From positions 310,001-374,000 of the forward strand of contig NZ_JOEQ01000004.1 in the NCBI RefSeq assembly GCF_000721075.1: 64,000 nt of DNA. The letters run 5' to 3'. This stretch comes from Streptosporangium amethystogenes. Lineage in GTDB: Bacteria > Actinomycetota > Actinomycetes > Streptosporangiales > Streptosporangiaceae. The position numbers and the translations under genes were made by a program. Under the pieces are notes generated by a model that did not search any database, was not told the DNA's origin, and was given only the letters and a program-made list of their open reading frames with translations. Of this stretch, positions 6,730 to 15,899 are shown piece by piece (the stretch's first letter is position 1; each line of letters opens with the position of its first letter).

Positions 6730-8673
6730 ATGGAGGAGTCCCAGGAGATCACCGTGAACGCGGGCGACATCGCCCGGCTTGCCGGGGTCGGCAGGGCAGC
6801 GGTGAGCAACTGGCGCCGCCGCCACGAGGACTTTCCCCAGCCGGTGGGCGGTACCACCTCCAGCCCGCTGTTCTCGCTGCCGGAGATCGCCGTGTGGCTG
6901 CGCGCGAACGGCAAATCCTTCGAGGTCTCGCTCGGCGACCTGGTCTGGCAGCGGATGCGCACCTCGGTCGACGACCTCAGACTGGGCGAACTGGTGGCCA
7001 AGGTCGGCGCGTTCCTGCTGTTCCTGCGCCGCGAGCCCACCGCCTGGCGTGATCATGGTACGAAGTCTCTCACCCGCATGGCCGAGGTGACGACCGATCT
7101 CCCCGGCTCCGCCGATCTTCGCCTGGACGATCTGGCCCTCGTCCGGCTGGTCGCCGAACTGGCCGCCGAACGTGACCCGCTGGAGGTCTTCGAGTTCCTG
7201 TGTGAGCGCTACGTCGAGGCGCACTCCCGCCAGCTCTCGGTCACCAGGGACGATGTGGCCGAGCTCATGGTCCGGCTGGTGGTGCGGGAGGGGGACGTCG
7301 TCCTGGACCCGGCATGCGGTGTCGGAACGCTGCTGCTGGGCGCGGACACCGTGACGCCCCGGCGGGGAGGCGCTTCGGACGGCGGGAAGACCATCCTGAT
7401 GGGGCAGGAGATCAACGAGACGAACGCGCTGCTCAGCGCGGTTCGGGTGCTGCTGCGCGGGACCGAGGCGCGGATCGTCGCCGGTGATTCGCTCCGCGAG
7501 GACGGCCTGGCCGGCGACGTGGCCGACGCCGTGGTCTGCGACCCGCCGTTCAACGAACGGGTCTGGGGTCACGAGGAACTCGCCGGCGACCCACGCTGGG
7601 AGTACGGCCTGCCGCCGCGCGGTGAGTCCGAGCTCGCCTGGGTGCAGCACTGCCTCGCCCGCGTGCGGCCGGGCGGTCTGGTGGCGATCCTGATGCCCAC
7701 CGCCGCCGCCAGCCGGCGCCCGGGCAAACGGATCCGCGGCAACCTGCTCCGGGCGGGAGCGCTGCGGGCGGTGGTGACGCTGGCGCCCGGCGGCCCCGAC
7801 CTGTGGATACTCCGCAGGCCCGACGGCGGGCGCCCGCCGTCCCAGCTGCTGATGGTGGACGCCGGCGAGGACCTGTCGGTCGTGGAGCCCGTCTGGCGCG
7901 CGTACCTGGAGAACCCCGAGGCCGAGTTGTCCGGCGAGAGCCGCACGGTGCGCATCATCGACCTGCTCGACGACGAGGTCGACCTCGCCCCGGCCAGGCA
8001 CCGCCCGCAGCACAGCGGCCTCGACTTCCCGCGAGACTTCACCGAGGCCTTGGCCGGCTTCATGGCGGTCTCGGCCACGCTGTCGGAGGCCACTCCCGCC
8101 CTGGAGCTGCTCGCCGAGCGGCAGGACCTGCCGACCACCACGGTCGGCGAGCTGGCCAAGGCGGGGCTGATCACGATCCTGCAGGCGCCGCCGAGGATGT
8201 CGGCGGACGAGGGGCCCCTCCCGGTGCTGACCGCCGACGACACCGCGGCGGGCGCCTCGCCCTCCGGCCGTACCACCCTCGACCCGACACTGATCATGAT
8301 CAGGCCCGGCGACGTGGTGACCACGGTGCTCGGCGCGGTCAGGGTGATCACCCAGAGCGGCGCGGCACTCGGCCCGCAGCTCACGCTGTACCGGGTCGAC
8401 CCGCAGCGGCTCGACTCCGGGTTCCTGGCCGGTTTCCTGCGCTCGGCCGACGCGGCCAGGGTCCATCCCAGTTCCAGCCGCCTCGACGTGCGGCGGGCGA
8501 GGGTTCCCATGCTGCCCCTGTCCGACCAGCGGATGTACGGAACGGCCTTCCGCGAGCTGTTCGAACTGGAGGACAGACTGCGCGAGACGAGGGCGCTGGG
8601 GGAAACGCTGATCCGGCTAGGCTTTGACGGACTGGTCGACGGCCATCTCCGGCCATGCGACCAAGGGGCGTGA
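6730..8673 (+). CDS. HTH plus N6-adenine DNA methylase plus TRD-like protein
   Basis: 647 aa. Residues ~8-60 resemble a MerR/HTH-17 DNA-binding segment (NAGDIARLAGVGRAAVSNWRRR, FSLPEIAVWL). Residues ~165-400 are a gamma-class N6 methylase with SAM motif I DPACGVGTLLLGA and catalytic VCDPPFNERVWG (DPPF). The C-terminal ~180 residues resemble one half of a type I specificity subunit (ILQAPPR, IRPGDVVTTVLG, DSGFLAGFLRS, DVRRARVPMLPLSDQ). It thus resembles a fused M-S protein, but no restriction gene is nearby. The start at 6730 is preferred over upstream in-frame codons because those would overlap the phosphatase gene. Its stop is 25 bp before the kinase start. Confidence 0.85.
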   Translation: MEESQEITVNAGDIARLAGVGRAAVSNWRRRHEDFPQPVGGTTSSPLFSLPEIAVWLRANGKSFEVSLGDLVWQRMRTSVDDLRLGELVAKVGAFLLFLRREPTAWRDHGTKSLTRMAEVTTDLPGSADLRLDDLALVRLVAELAAERDPLEVFEFLCERYVEAHSRQLSVTRDDVAELMVRLVVREGDVVLDPACGVGTLLLGADTVTPRRGGASDGGKTILMGQEINETNALLSAVRVLLRGTEARIVAGDSLREDGLAGDVADAVVCDPPFNERVWGHEELAGDPRWEYGLPPRGESELAWVQHCLARVRPGGLVAILMPTAAASRRPGKRIRGNLLRAGALRAVVTLAPGGPDLWILRRPDGGRPPSQLLMVDAGEDLSVVEPVWRAYLENPEAELSGESRTVRIIDLLDDEVDLAPARHRPQHSGLDFPRDFTEALAGFMAVSATLSEATPALELLAERQDLPTTTVGELAKAGLITILQAPPRMSADEGPLPVLTADDTAAGASPSGRTTLDPTLIMIRPGDVVTTVLGAVRVITQSGAALGPQLTLYRVDPQRLDSGFLAGFLRSADAARVHPSSSRLDVRRARVPMLPLSDQRMYGTAFRELFELEDRLRETRALGETLIRLGFDGLVDGHLRPCDQGA

Positions 8674-8698
8674 TGCCCGCACGTCCAGGGGAGGGTCG

Positions 8699-9592
8699 AT
8701 GGTCATCGGCGACCGATACGTGCTCGACGACCTCCCTTTGGGCCAGGGGGGCATGGGGGCTGTCTACGGCGGCCACGACAGGCATCTCGACCGCAGGGTG
8801 GCCGTCAAGTTCCTGAGGTTCCTCACCGGCCCCGACGAGGAGCTGAAGCGGCGTTTCCTGCGCGAGGCCCGCATCCTGGCCAGGCTGGAGCACCCCGGCG
8901 CACCGGTCCTGTACGACTTCGGCACCTTCGACCAGCGGCTGTTCCAGGTGATGCAGTTCATCGAGGGCGTCACCGTGGCCGACCTGGTCAGCGAGCACGG
9001 CCCGCTCCCGGTGCCCTGGGCCGCGGCGATCGCCGCCCAGGCCTGCGCGGTGCTGACCGCGGCCCACGCGCTGTCCGTCTGCCATCGCGACCTGAAGCCG
9101 ACCAACCTGATGCTCTGCCCCGATGGGAGCGTCAAGGTCCTCGACTTCGGTCTGGCCGTGCTCCGCGAGGCCGACTCGACGCAGTTCACCCGGGTCGGCC
9201 AGATTCTCGGCACCCCGTCGTACATGGCACCCGAGCAGATCCAGCGCGGCCTGTCCGGTCCCCGCAGCGACCTCTACGCCCTCGGGTGCGTGATCCACGA
9301 GATGCTGACGGGCCGCCAGCTGTTCACCGGCCCCACCGAGTACGCCGTGTTCGAGCGCCAGGTGAAGGAGCGGCCGCCCGAGGTTCCGGGGGTCCCCGCC
9401 GAGCTGAACCGCCTCGTCGCCGACCTGTTGGAGAAGGATCCCGACAACCGTCCCGCGGGCGCCGACGTCCTCTACGAGCGGCTGCAGCCCTTCGCGGTGG
9501 ACCTGCCGATGCTCCCGGGCTTCCTGCACCCGTCGTCGGTGCCGAGCCCGGGCCGGATGTACGCGCGAATGGTCGGCCGGGTCCTGGCCTGA
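8699..9592 (+). CDS. Soluble Hanks-type serine/threonine protein kinase
   Basis: A 297-aa kinase domain with no transmembrane or PASTA segment. Motifs are the glycine loop LGQGGMGAVYGG (~12-23), the VAVKF lysine (~35), catalytic HRDLKPTN (~128), DFGLAVL (~146) and GTPSYMAPEQ (~162). The last residues pass into a short Pro-rich tail. The ATG at 8699 has a GGGGAGGG ribosome-binding site. It is cotranscribed with the methylase 25 bp upstream and is functionally matched by the PP2C phosphatase on the other strand. Hanks kinases paired with DNA methylases recall Pgl/BREX-type phage defence, but PglY/PglZ partners are absent here. Confidence 0.93.
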   Translation: MVIGDRYVLDDLPLGQGGMGAVYGGHDRHLDRRVAVKFLRFLTGPDEELKRRFLREARILARLEHPGAPVLYDFGTFDQRLFQVMQFIEGVTVADLVSEHGPLPVPWAAAIAAQACAVLTAAHALSVCHRDLKPTNLMLCPDGSVKVLDFGLAVLREADSTQFTRVGQILGTPSYMAPEQIQRGLSGPRSDLYALGCVIHEMLTGRQLFTGPTEYAVFERQVKERPPEVPGVPAELNRLVADLLEKDPDNRPAGADVLYERLQPFAVDLPMLPGFLHPSSVPSPGRMYARMVGRVLA

Positions 9593-9641
9593 CGGCCCCT
9601 GCCCGGCGGTCACCGCGCGACCGTCCCGGCGGGGGCGCGTC

Positions 9642-10235
9642 CTAGCGGTCGGCGGTCTCCCGGCCGGCCTCCGGTGTCCGGCAGCCGGAGACCTGCCCGT
9701 CCGGGACGTCCTGGGCGAGGGCGGCGGCCTCGATCTCGTGGGCGGCCCACTCGGCCCAGTCGCGCCGCATGGCGGTGACCCGCAGGCCCCACTCCAGGGC
9801 GAGCCGCCCGTAGACGGAGAACTGATCGTGGCCGTCGGCGATCGGGCGGGCCAGGTTGAGTCTCTCGTGCTCCTCGGCCGCCACGGCACCCTGCCGGGCA
9901 AGGTAGGCGCGCGCCTGGGCGGGCTCGACCACACCGAGGAAGAAGACCCGGAGCAGCATCTCGCTACGGCGGACCTGGTCGGGCTCGACCTCGGTCAGCC
10001 AGTGGCGCAGCTCGACCAGGCCGGGCTCGGTCAGCGCGTACTCCTTGCGACCTCGTGGCCCCTCGGCGACGACCTCGATCAACCCTGCGTCGGCGAGGCG
10101 GCCGAGCTCGCCGTAGAGCTGGCTCTGGGTGGCGGGCCAGACGTTGGCAAGCGAGACACCGAAGACTTTCATCAGGTCGTATCCGCTCGCCGGACCCTCG
10201 GAGAGCAGGCCGAGCAGCGCGTGTCGAAGGCTCAT
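9642..10235 (-). CDS. PadR-family transcriptional regulator
   Basis: A 197-aa two-domain PadR (subfamily s1). The N-terminal winged helix is typical (LRHALLGLLSEGPASGYDLMKVF, WPATQSQLYGELGRLADAGLIEV, GRKEYALTEPG), followed by a C-terminal helical dimerisation domain (~95-180) with the LLRVFFLG strand-helix. It is divergent from the carotenoid oxygenase at 10322, and the spacer holds two GACATGTC half-sites. Repression of the oxygenase is therefore likely, relieved by a phenolic or apocarotenoid ligand (inference from family and position). Confidence 0.92.
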   Translation of the reverse strand: MSLRHALLGLLSEGPASGYDLMKVFGVSLANVWPATQSQLYGELGRLADAGLIEVVAEGPRGRKEYALTEPGLVELRHWLTEVEPDQVRRSEMLLRVFFLGVVEPAQARAYLARQGAVAAEEHERLNLARPIADGHDQFSVYGRLALEWGLRVTAMRRDWAEWAAHEIEAAALAQDVPDGQVSGCRTPEAGRETADR

Positions 10236-10258
10236 GACGGCATCTTACATTCCTCTAT

Positions 10259-10296
10259 TGACATGTCATTCATAGAAGTTTTACCTTCGACATGTC
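10259..10296. promoter_or_regulatory. Paired GACATGTC sites in PadR/oxygenase spacer
   Basis: The palindromic octamer GACATGTC occurs at 10260-10267 (as TGACATGTCA) and again at 10289-10296, 29 bp apart (about three helical turns), within the 86-bp divergent spacer. This layout fits a cooperatively bound PadR operator. Confidence 0.55.
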
Positions 10297-10321
10297 ACTA
10301 GTGGAATATCTAGGAGGGATC

Positions 10322-11638
10322 ATGACCCCGTCCTATCTGCAGGGCGACCTCGCCCCGGTTCCCGATGAGATCGACGTCCACGATCTGACCGTCGAGGGGC
10401 TCCTCCCCGCCGAGCTGAGCGGACGCTACTTCCGCAACGGCCCCAACCCGCTGCCGGGGCAGGACCCCGGCCACTGGTTCGCCGGGCCCGGCATGATCCA
10501 CGGTGTCCGCCTGCGCGACGGCCGCGCCGAGTGGTACCGCAACCGGTGGACGCGGACCACCGCGTTCACCGACGACGCCGAGTTCCTGGGCCCCTCCGGC
10601 ATCGATCTGGCCGCCGTCAGCGCCAACACCAGCGTGATCCGGCACTCCGATCGGCTCCTCGCCCTGGTCGAGAACGGCCTGCCGTACGAGATCACCCCCG
10701 GGCTGGACACCGTCGGTGCCTGCGACTTCGGTGGCAGGCTGACCACGGCCATGACCGCCCACCCCAAGGAGGACCCGCGCACCGGCGAGCTGCTCTTCTT
10801 CGGCTACGGCTTCTTCCCGCCGTACCTCACCTACCATCGCCTGTCCGCCGGCGGCGAGCTGGTCGAGAGCCGGGAGATCGAGGTCCCGGGGCCGACCATG
10901 ATGCACGACTTCGCGATCACCGAGAACCACGTGGTCTGGCTGGACCTGCCGGTGGTCTTCGACCTGGAGATGAGGAACCGCGGCATCCCCTACCGGTGGG
11001 ACGACTCCTACGGCGCCCGGCTCGGCGTGATGGGACGCGCCGACGGGAAGGTGCGCTGGTTCGACGTCGATCCCTGCTACGTCTTCCACGTCGGCAACGC
11101 CCACGAGGACGCGCTGGGCCGGATCGTCCTCGACGCGATCCGCTACACCCCCGGCAGCTTCCAGAGCGTGTGGGAGAGGGTCAGCGGCGGCGTGGACCAG
11201 GTCCCCGGCCCCGGCGCCGGGGGGAACCCGGAGCAGGGGGCGACCCTGCACCGATGGACGCTCGACGCCGGAAGCGGTCTCTCCACAGAGGAGCGGCTCG
11301 ACGACCGCGCCGTCGAGTTCCCCACGGTCAGCGGAGCGCGCACCGGGCTCTCCAGCCGCTACCTGTACACCGTGACCGAGCACGCGATCGTCAAGTACGA
11401 CACGCAGACCGGCGCGAACGACGTCAGGGAGACCGGCGGCGCGACGGGTGAGGCGGTGTTCGTCCCGGCCGAGGGCGAGCGCGCCGAGGACGACGGCTGG
11501 CTGATGTCGGTCGTCACCGCGGGAGACGACTCGGCGCTGTGGGTGCTGGACGCCGGCACGCTGGAGTCCGTGGCGACGGTGCGGCTGCCACGCCGGGTGC
11601 CCACCGGCTTCCACGGCTCCTGGTTCGCCGACGTCTGA
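10322..11638 (+). CDS. Carotenoid oxygenase family protein
   Basis: A 438-aa seven-bladed propeller dioxygenase that cleaves a carotenoid, apocarotenoid or stilbene double bond using Fe(II) held by four histidines. Visible family blocks are YFRNGPNPLPG, the HPKEDPRTGELLFFGYG segment with the first His (~143-160), MMHDFAITENHVVW (~195) and FHVGNAHED (~255). The C-terminal GFHGSWF supplies the last His. AGGAGG directly before ATG 10322 fixes the start, and the upstream in-frame ATG at 10292 has no such site. It is probably controlled by the divergent PadR. Whether it is a retinal-forming, lignostilbene-type or other enzyme cannot be told. Confidence 0.93.
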   Translation: MTPSYLQGDLAPVPDEIDVHDLTVEGLLPAELSGRYFRNGPNPLPGQDPGHWFAGPGMIHGVRLRDGRAEWYRNRWTRTTAFTDDAEFLGPSGIDLAAVSANTSVIRHSDRLLALVENGLPYEITPGLDTVGACDFGGRLTTAMTAHPKEDPRTGELLFFGYGFFPPYLTYHRLSAGGELVESREIEVPGPTMMHDFAITENHVVWLDLPVVFDLEMRNRGIPYRWDDSYGARLGVMGRADGKVRWFDVDPCYVFHVGNAHEDALGRIVLDAIRYTPGSFQSVWERVSGGVDQVPGPGAGGNPEQGATLHRWTLDAGSGLSTEERLDDRAVEFPTVSGARTGLSSRYLYTVTEHAIVKYDTQTGANDVRETGGATGEAVFVPAEGERAEDDGWLMSVVTAGDDSALWVLDAGTLESVATVRLPRRVPTGFHGSWFADV

Positions 11639-11685
11639 GCGCCTCCACGGTGCCCCATGGCCGGCGATCGGGGAGAATACGTCCC

Positions 11686-12501
11686 GTGGAAGGGCGATGG
11701 GTCGAGGTGGCGGACCGGGTGCTGGTGCGGCGGTACGCCGAGCTGGACCTGTCGGTGGGGCTGGTCGTGGGCGACGGTGGCTGCCTGGTGGTCGACACCC
11801 GGGGAGACGAGCGACAGGGGGCCGAGCTGGTCTCGGAGGTCAGGCGGGTGACATCCGCCCCGTGGGCGGTGGCGATCACCCACTCGCACTTCGACCACAG
11901 CTTCGGCACCAGGCCGTTCCTCGACTGCCCCGTCTGGGCGCACGAGGGCTGCCGGACCGACCTGGCCGACAACGGCCGCCGGGCCAGGGACGAGTGGGCA
12001 CACCACTACCGGGATCTGGGCCGTGCGGACGTCGCCGACGACATCGCGAGCACCGAGATCACACTGCCGGACCACCTGGTGACCGGCCGGGCGGAGCTGG
12101 TCGTCGGCGGTCGCCCGGTCGTCCTGGCCCACCTCGGCCGCGGCCACTCCGGCAACGACCTGGTCGTCCACGTGCCGGACGCCCGCGTGGTCTTCGCCGG
12201 GGACCTGGTGGAGAACGGCGCCCCGCCCGCCTACGAGGACGCCTATCCCGTCGAATGGCCGGCCACCCTCGCCGGGCTGCTCGACCTCCTCGGCGACAGC
12301 GCCGGCAGTGGCGGCGTCGTCGTCCCCGGCCACGGCGACCCGGTCGGCCGCGCGTTCGCCGCGGCCCAGCACGCGGAGATCAGCGCGCTCGGCCGCCTGT
12401 GCGAGCGGGTGGCGGCGGGTCTGCTCTCCCCCGCCGACGCCGTGCGCCTGTCACCGTACCCGGAGGAGACCACCAGGACCGCCCTCGGCCGCCCCTGTTG
12501 A
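11686..12501 (+). CDS. MBL-fold metallo-hydrolase
   Basis: A 271-aa metallo-beta-lactamase-fold hydrolase. The zinc motif HSHFDHSFG (HxHxDH) is at ~66, with AHLGRGHSGNDLVV (~145-158), GDLVENG (~171) and VVPGHGDPVG (~210) supplying the other metal ligands. GTG 11686 was chosen because GGGGAGA lies ~9 nt upstream and because longer frames run into the oxygenase gene. It is 47 bp after the oxygenase and probably cotranscribed. The substrate is unknown. Relatives include glyoxalase II-like and lactonase-like enzymes. Confidence 0.9.
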   Translation: MEGRWVEVADRVLVRRYAELDLSVGLVVGDGGCLVVDTRGDERQGAELVSEVRRVTSAPWAVAITHSHFDHSFGTRPFLDCPVWAHEGCRTDLADNGRRARDEWAHHYRDLGRADVADDIASTEITLPDHLVTGRAELVVGGRPVVLAHLGRGHSGNDLVVHVPDARVVFAGDLVENGAPPAYEDAYPVEWPATLAGLLDLLGDSAGSGGVVVPGHGDPVGRAFAAAQHAEISALGRLCERVAAGLLSPADAVRLSPYPEETTRTALGRPC

Positions 12502-12508
12502 GCGCGGC

Positions 12509-14209
12509 TCAGATCTCCTCCTGGAGCCCGGCTGTCGGGTCGAGCTGGCGCGGCTGGCTCCCGATCCTCGGGTGATGCAGGTCGAAGGCCGGCCGCTCCG
12601 AGCGGATGGTCGGAATCGAGGTGAAGTTGTGCCGGGGCGGCGGGCAGGAGGTGGCCCACTCCAGCGAGTTGCCGAACCCCCACGGGTCGTCCACGGTCAC
12701 CCTCCGGGCATGGCGCGCGGTGTACCAGAGGTTGTAGAGGAACGGCAGCGTGGAGGCGCCGAGCAGGAACGCACCGAGCGAGGAGACCAGGTTGAGCGTG
12801 GTGAACCCGTCGATCGGGCTGTAGTCGCCGTAGCGGCGCGGCATGCCCTGCGCGCCCAGCCAGTGCTGGACCAGGAAGGTGGCCTGGAAGCCGATGAACA
12901 GCATCCAGAAGTGCAGCTTGCCCAGCCCCTCGTGCAACATCTTGCCGGTCATCTTCGGCCACCAGAAGTAGAAGCCGGCGAACATCGCGAACACCACGGT
13001 GCCGAAGACCACGTAGTGGAAGTGCGCGACCACGAAGTACGAGTCGTGCACGTGGAAGTCCAGCGGTGGGGAGGCCAGGATGACCCCGGTCAGCCCGCCG
13101 AGCAGGAAGGTGACCAAAAATCCGACCGCGAACATCATCGGCGATTCCATCGATATATGCCCGCGCCACATGGTGCCGGCCCAGTTGAAGAACTTCACCC
13201 CCGTCGGGATGGCGATCAGGAACGACATGAAGGAGAAGAACGGCAGTAACACATGGCCGGTGGTGAACATGTGGTGCGCCCACACCGTCATCGACAGCCC
13301 CGCGATCGCGATGGTCGCGCCGACCAGGCCGATGTAGCCGAAGATCGGCTTGCGGCTGAAGACGGGGATCACCTCGCTGATGATGCCGAAGAACGGCAGC
13401 GCGATGATGTAGACCTCCGGATGGCCGAAGAACCAGAACAGGTGCTGCCAGAGCAGTGCTCCCCCGGTCTGCGAGTCATAGACGTGGGCGCCGTGCCTGC
13501 GGCTGGCCTCCAGGGCGAGCAGCGCGGCGGACAGTATCGGGAAGGCCATCAGCACCAGCAGGCCGGTCAGCAGCACGTTCCAGGTGAAGATCGGCATGCG
13601 GAACATCGTCATCCCGGGAGCCCGCATACAGATGATCGTGGTGATGAAGTTGACCGAGCCGAGGATCGTGCCGAGACCGGCCATCACCAGGCCCACGATC
13701 CACAGGTCACCGCCGACCTGCGGGGAGTGAGACGCCGTGGAGAGCGGCGTGTACGACGTCCAGCCGAAGTCGGCGGCACCGCCGGTGGTGAAAAAGCCGA
13801 ACAGGACGATGACGCCGCCGAAGAGGAACAGCCAGTAGCTCAGCATGTTGAGCCGGGGGAACGCCACGTCGGGCGCTCCGATCTGCAGCGGCATGACCAC
13901 GTTGGCGAACCCGGCGAACAGCGGGGTCGCGAACAGCAGCAGCATGGCCCCGCCGTGCATGGTGAACATCTGGTTGTACCGCTCCAGGCTCACCACCTGC
14001 ATACCCGGCTGGATGAGCTCCGCCCGGATGATCATGGCCATGAGCCCGGCGAACATGAAGAAGACGAACGAGGTGATCATGTAAAGGTAACCGATCACCT
14101 TGTGGTCGGTGCTGGTCAGCCAGTTTACGACCAGTGAGCCCGGCGCTCGGTTGCGCGGCGCCAGTGGTGAGGTCAGCGGCTCCTCATGTGACTGCTCGGA
14201 GGTCGTCAC
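12509..14209 (-). CDS. ctaD: Cytochrome c oxidase subunit I (aa3 type)
   Basis: A 566-aa polytopic heme-copper oxidase subunit I. Key residues are visible: the low-spin heme His in [23 protein letters not shown] with the CuB His-Tyr crosslink pair, WAHHMFTTG (two CuB His), and [10 protein letters not shown] with the heme a3 and heme a ligands. About 12 membrane segments are evident. The GTG start at 14209 precedes [10 protein letters not shown], and the N-terminal ~80 codons of the longer frame are not family-like. It stands apart from ctaC/ctaE/qcr genes, so it is probably an additional ctaD copy (many actinomycetes have more than one). Confidence 0.96.
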   Translation of the reverse strand: MTTSEQSHEEPLTSPLAPRNRAPGSLVVNWLTSTDHKVIGYLYMITSFVFFMFAGLMAMIIRAELIQPGMQVVSLERYNQMFTMHGGAMLLLFATPLFAGFANVVMPLQIGAPDVAFPRLNMLSYWLFLFGGVIVLFGFFTTGGAADFGWTSYTPLSTASHSPQVGGDLWIVGLVMAGLGTILGSVNFITTIICMRAPGMTMFRMPIFTWNVLLTGLLVLMAFPILSAALLALEASRRHGAHVYDSQTGGALLWQHLFWFFGHPEVYIIALPFFGIISEVIPVFSRKPIFGYIGLVGATIAIAGLSMTVWAHHMFTTGHVLLPFFSFMSFLIAIPTGVKFFNWAGTMWRGHISMESPMMFAVGFLVTFLLGGLTGVILASPPLDFHVHDSYFVVAHFHYVVFGTVVFAMFAGFYFWWPKMTGKMLHEGLGKLHFWMLFIGFQATFLVQHWLGAQGMPRRYGDYSPIDGFTTLNLVSSLGAFLLGASTLPFLYNLWYTARHARRVTVDDPWGFGNSLEWATSCPPPRHNFTSIPTIRSERPAFDLHHPRIGSQPRQLDPTAGLQEEI

Positions 14210-14484
14210 AGCCCATCCCCTCGGGAGCCGGCTCGTCCACGAACCGGCCCATCCTCGAACCGGCGCGGCATCCGATCCCCGCCGCCTTCCATCCCGCCAT
14301 CCCCAGGAAAAGCCGCTCCCACTCGCCCCCTTCCGCCATCTTGCCCGCGCGCTGACCTGGCGATTAATCGCCCTCATCCGGACCTCATCCCCCCCGTGTG
14401 GGCAACATCGGACCACCCGCCGTGCTTGACCCGGGAGCGAAAAGGGCACTCCGCTGGAATACGGAGCGTCGAAAGGAACAGCTC

Positions 14485-15822
14485 ATGGACCAGCGACAGC
14501 GAGTCGTCGTGATCGGAGGAGGGTTCGCGGGCTTCACCGCGGTTCGCACCCTTTCCAGGATGGCGAAGGGCGCGATCGAGATCGTCCTGATCAACCCGAC
14601 CGACTACTTCCTCTACCTGCCGTTGCTGCCCGAGGTCGCGGCGGGGATCCTCGACCCGCGCAAGGTGGCGATCCCGCTGGCCGGAAACCACCCCGGAGTG
14701 CGGCATCTGCTCGCCACCGCGGACACCGTCGACATCGAGGCGCGCCGCCTGAAGTGCACGGACGCCGAGGGCAACCCCCGCGAGCTGGGCTACGACCGCC
14801 TGGTGATCGCGGTCGGCAGCGTCAACAAGCTGCTTCCCATACCCGGCGTCGCCGAGCACGCCCACGGTTTCCGCAGCATCGCCGAGGCCCTCTACCTGCG
14901 CGACCACCTGATCCGCCAGATCGAGCTGGCCGCCACCTCCGAGTCCCCCGAGGAGCGCGGGGCCCGGTGCACCTTCGTCGTCGTGGGCGCCGGATACACC
15001 GGTACCGAGGTGGCGGCCCAGGGCCAGTTGCTCACCCTCGACACCCTCAGGAGGCTGCCGGAGCTGCGTGACCAGCCGGTCCGCTGGATCCTCGCCGACG
15101 TCGCGCCGCGCATCCTCCCCGAGCTCGACGAACGCCTGTCGCGGATCGCGCACCGGACGCTGTCGAAGCGGGGCGTGGAGATCCGCACCGGTACGAGCGT
15201 GGCCGAGGCGACGGCGGACGGCGTCGAACTCTCCGACGGGGAGTTCGTGGCGACCCGGTCGCTGATCTGGTGCGTCGGCGTGCGCCCCGACCCGATGGTG
15301 GAGGCACTGGGGCTGCCGACCGAGAAGGGGCGGCTGATCGTCGACGAGTACCTGCGGGTGCCCGGACATCCGGATATCTACGCCTGCGGCGATGCGGCCG
15401 CGGTGCCGGACCTCACCCGCCCGGGCGAGTACACCGCGATGACCGCCCAGCACGCCGGCCGCCAGGGCAGACGTGCCGCCCGCAACATCGCCGCCTCGTA
15501 CGGTCACGGACGGCTCCGGCCGTACCGGCACAGCGACCTGGGGTTCGTCGTCGACCTGGGCGGGGCCGCCGCCGCCGCGGACCCGCTGGGCATGCCGCTG
15601 TCGGGCATGATCGCCAAGGCGGTGACCCGGGGTTACCACCTGCTGGCCGTCCCGCGCGGCCGGGCGCGCATCGCCGGGAGCTGGCTGCTGGACCTCGTGC
15701 TGCCTCGCCAGACCGTCCAGCTGGGCATGGTCAGCGGCGCGGAGGTCCCGCTCACCTCCGCCGCCCCCGAACGCCCACACGGCGTGAGCGCCCCGCAGCC
15801 TGAGCCGGCGCAGCGGGCCTGA
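14485..15822 (+). CDS. Type II NADH dehydrogenase-like flavoprotein
   Basis: A 445-aa NAD(P)/FAD oxidoreductase of the NDH-2 family, a peripheral membrane enzyme passing electrons from NADH to menaquinone. FAD motif VVVIGGGFAGFTAVRTL starts at residue ~6, the second dinucleotide motif FVVVGAGYTGTEVAAQ at ~168, and YACGDAAAVPDLTRPG at ~297 is the FAD-pyrophosphate motif. FLYLPLLPEVAAGILDPR resembles the NDH-2 quinone-side region. GAAAGGA lies 8 nt before ATG 14485. It is divergent from ctaD, so the pair could serve a respiratory branch. Confidence 0.9.
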   Translation: MDQRQRVVVIGGGFAGFTAVRTLSRMAKGAIEIVLINPTDYFLYLPLLPEVAAGILDPRKVAIPLAGNHPGVRHLLATADTVDIEARRLKCTDAEGNPRELGYDRLVIAVGSVNKLLPIPGVAEHAHGFRSIAEALYLRDHLIRQIELAATSESPEERGARCTFVVVGAGYTGTEVAAQGQLLTLDTLRRLPELRDQPVRWILADVAPRILPELDERLSRIAHRTLSKRGVEIRTGTSVAEATADGVELSDGEFVATRSLIWCVGVRPDPMVEALGLPTEKGRLIVDEYLRVPGHPDIYACGDAAAVPDLTRPGEYTAMTAQHAGRQGRRAARNIAASYGHGRLRPYRHSDLGFVVDLGGAAAAADPLGMPLSGMIAKAVTRGYHLLAVPRGRARIAGSWLLDLVLPRQTVQLGMVSGAEVPLTSAAPERPHGVSAPQPEPAQRA

Positions 15823-15899
15823 GCGGGAGAAACGTAAAGGACGACGAGATCTTCGGCCCGGTCGGCGACGCCTTACCGGCTCGGGGTAAGGGGCCAGGT

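Noticed and set aside
6730..8673. Type I or II restriction-modification system
   Set aside because: No endonuclease or HsdR gene is found within several kilobases.
5842..9592. A full BREX or Pgl phage-defence locus
   Set aside because: Methylase and kinase are present, but no PglZ phosphatase, PglY/BrxC ATPase or Lon-like gene lies nearby.
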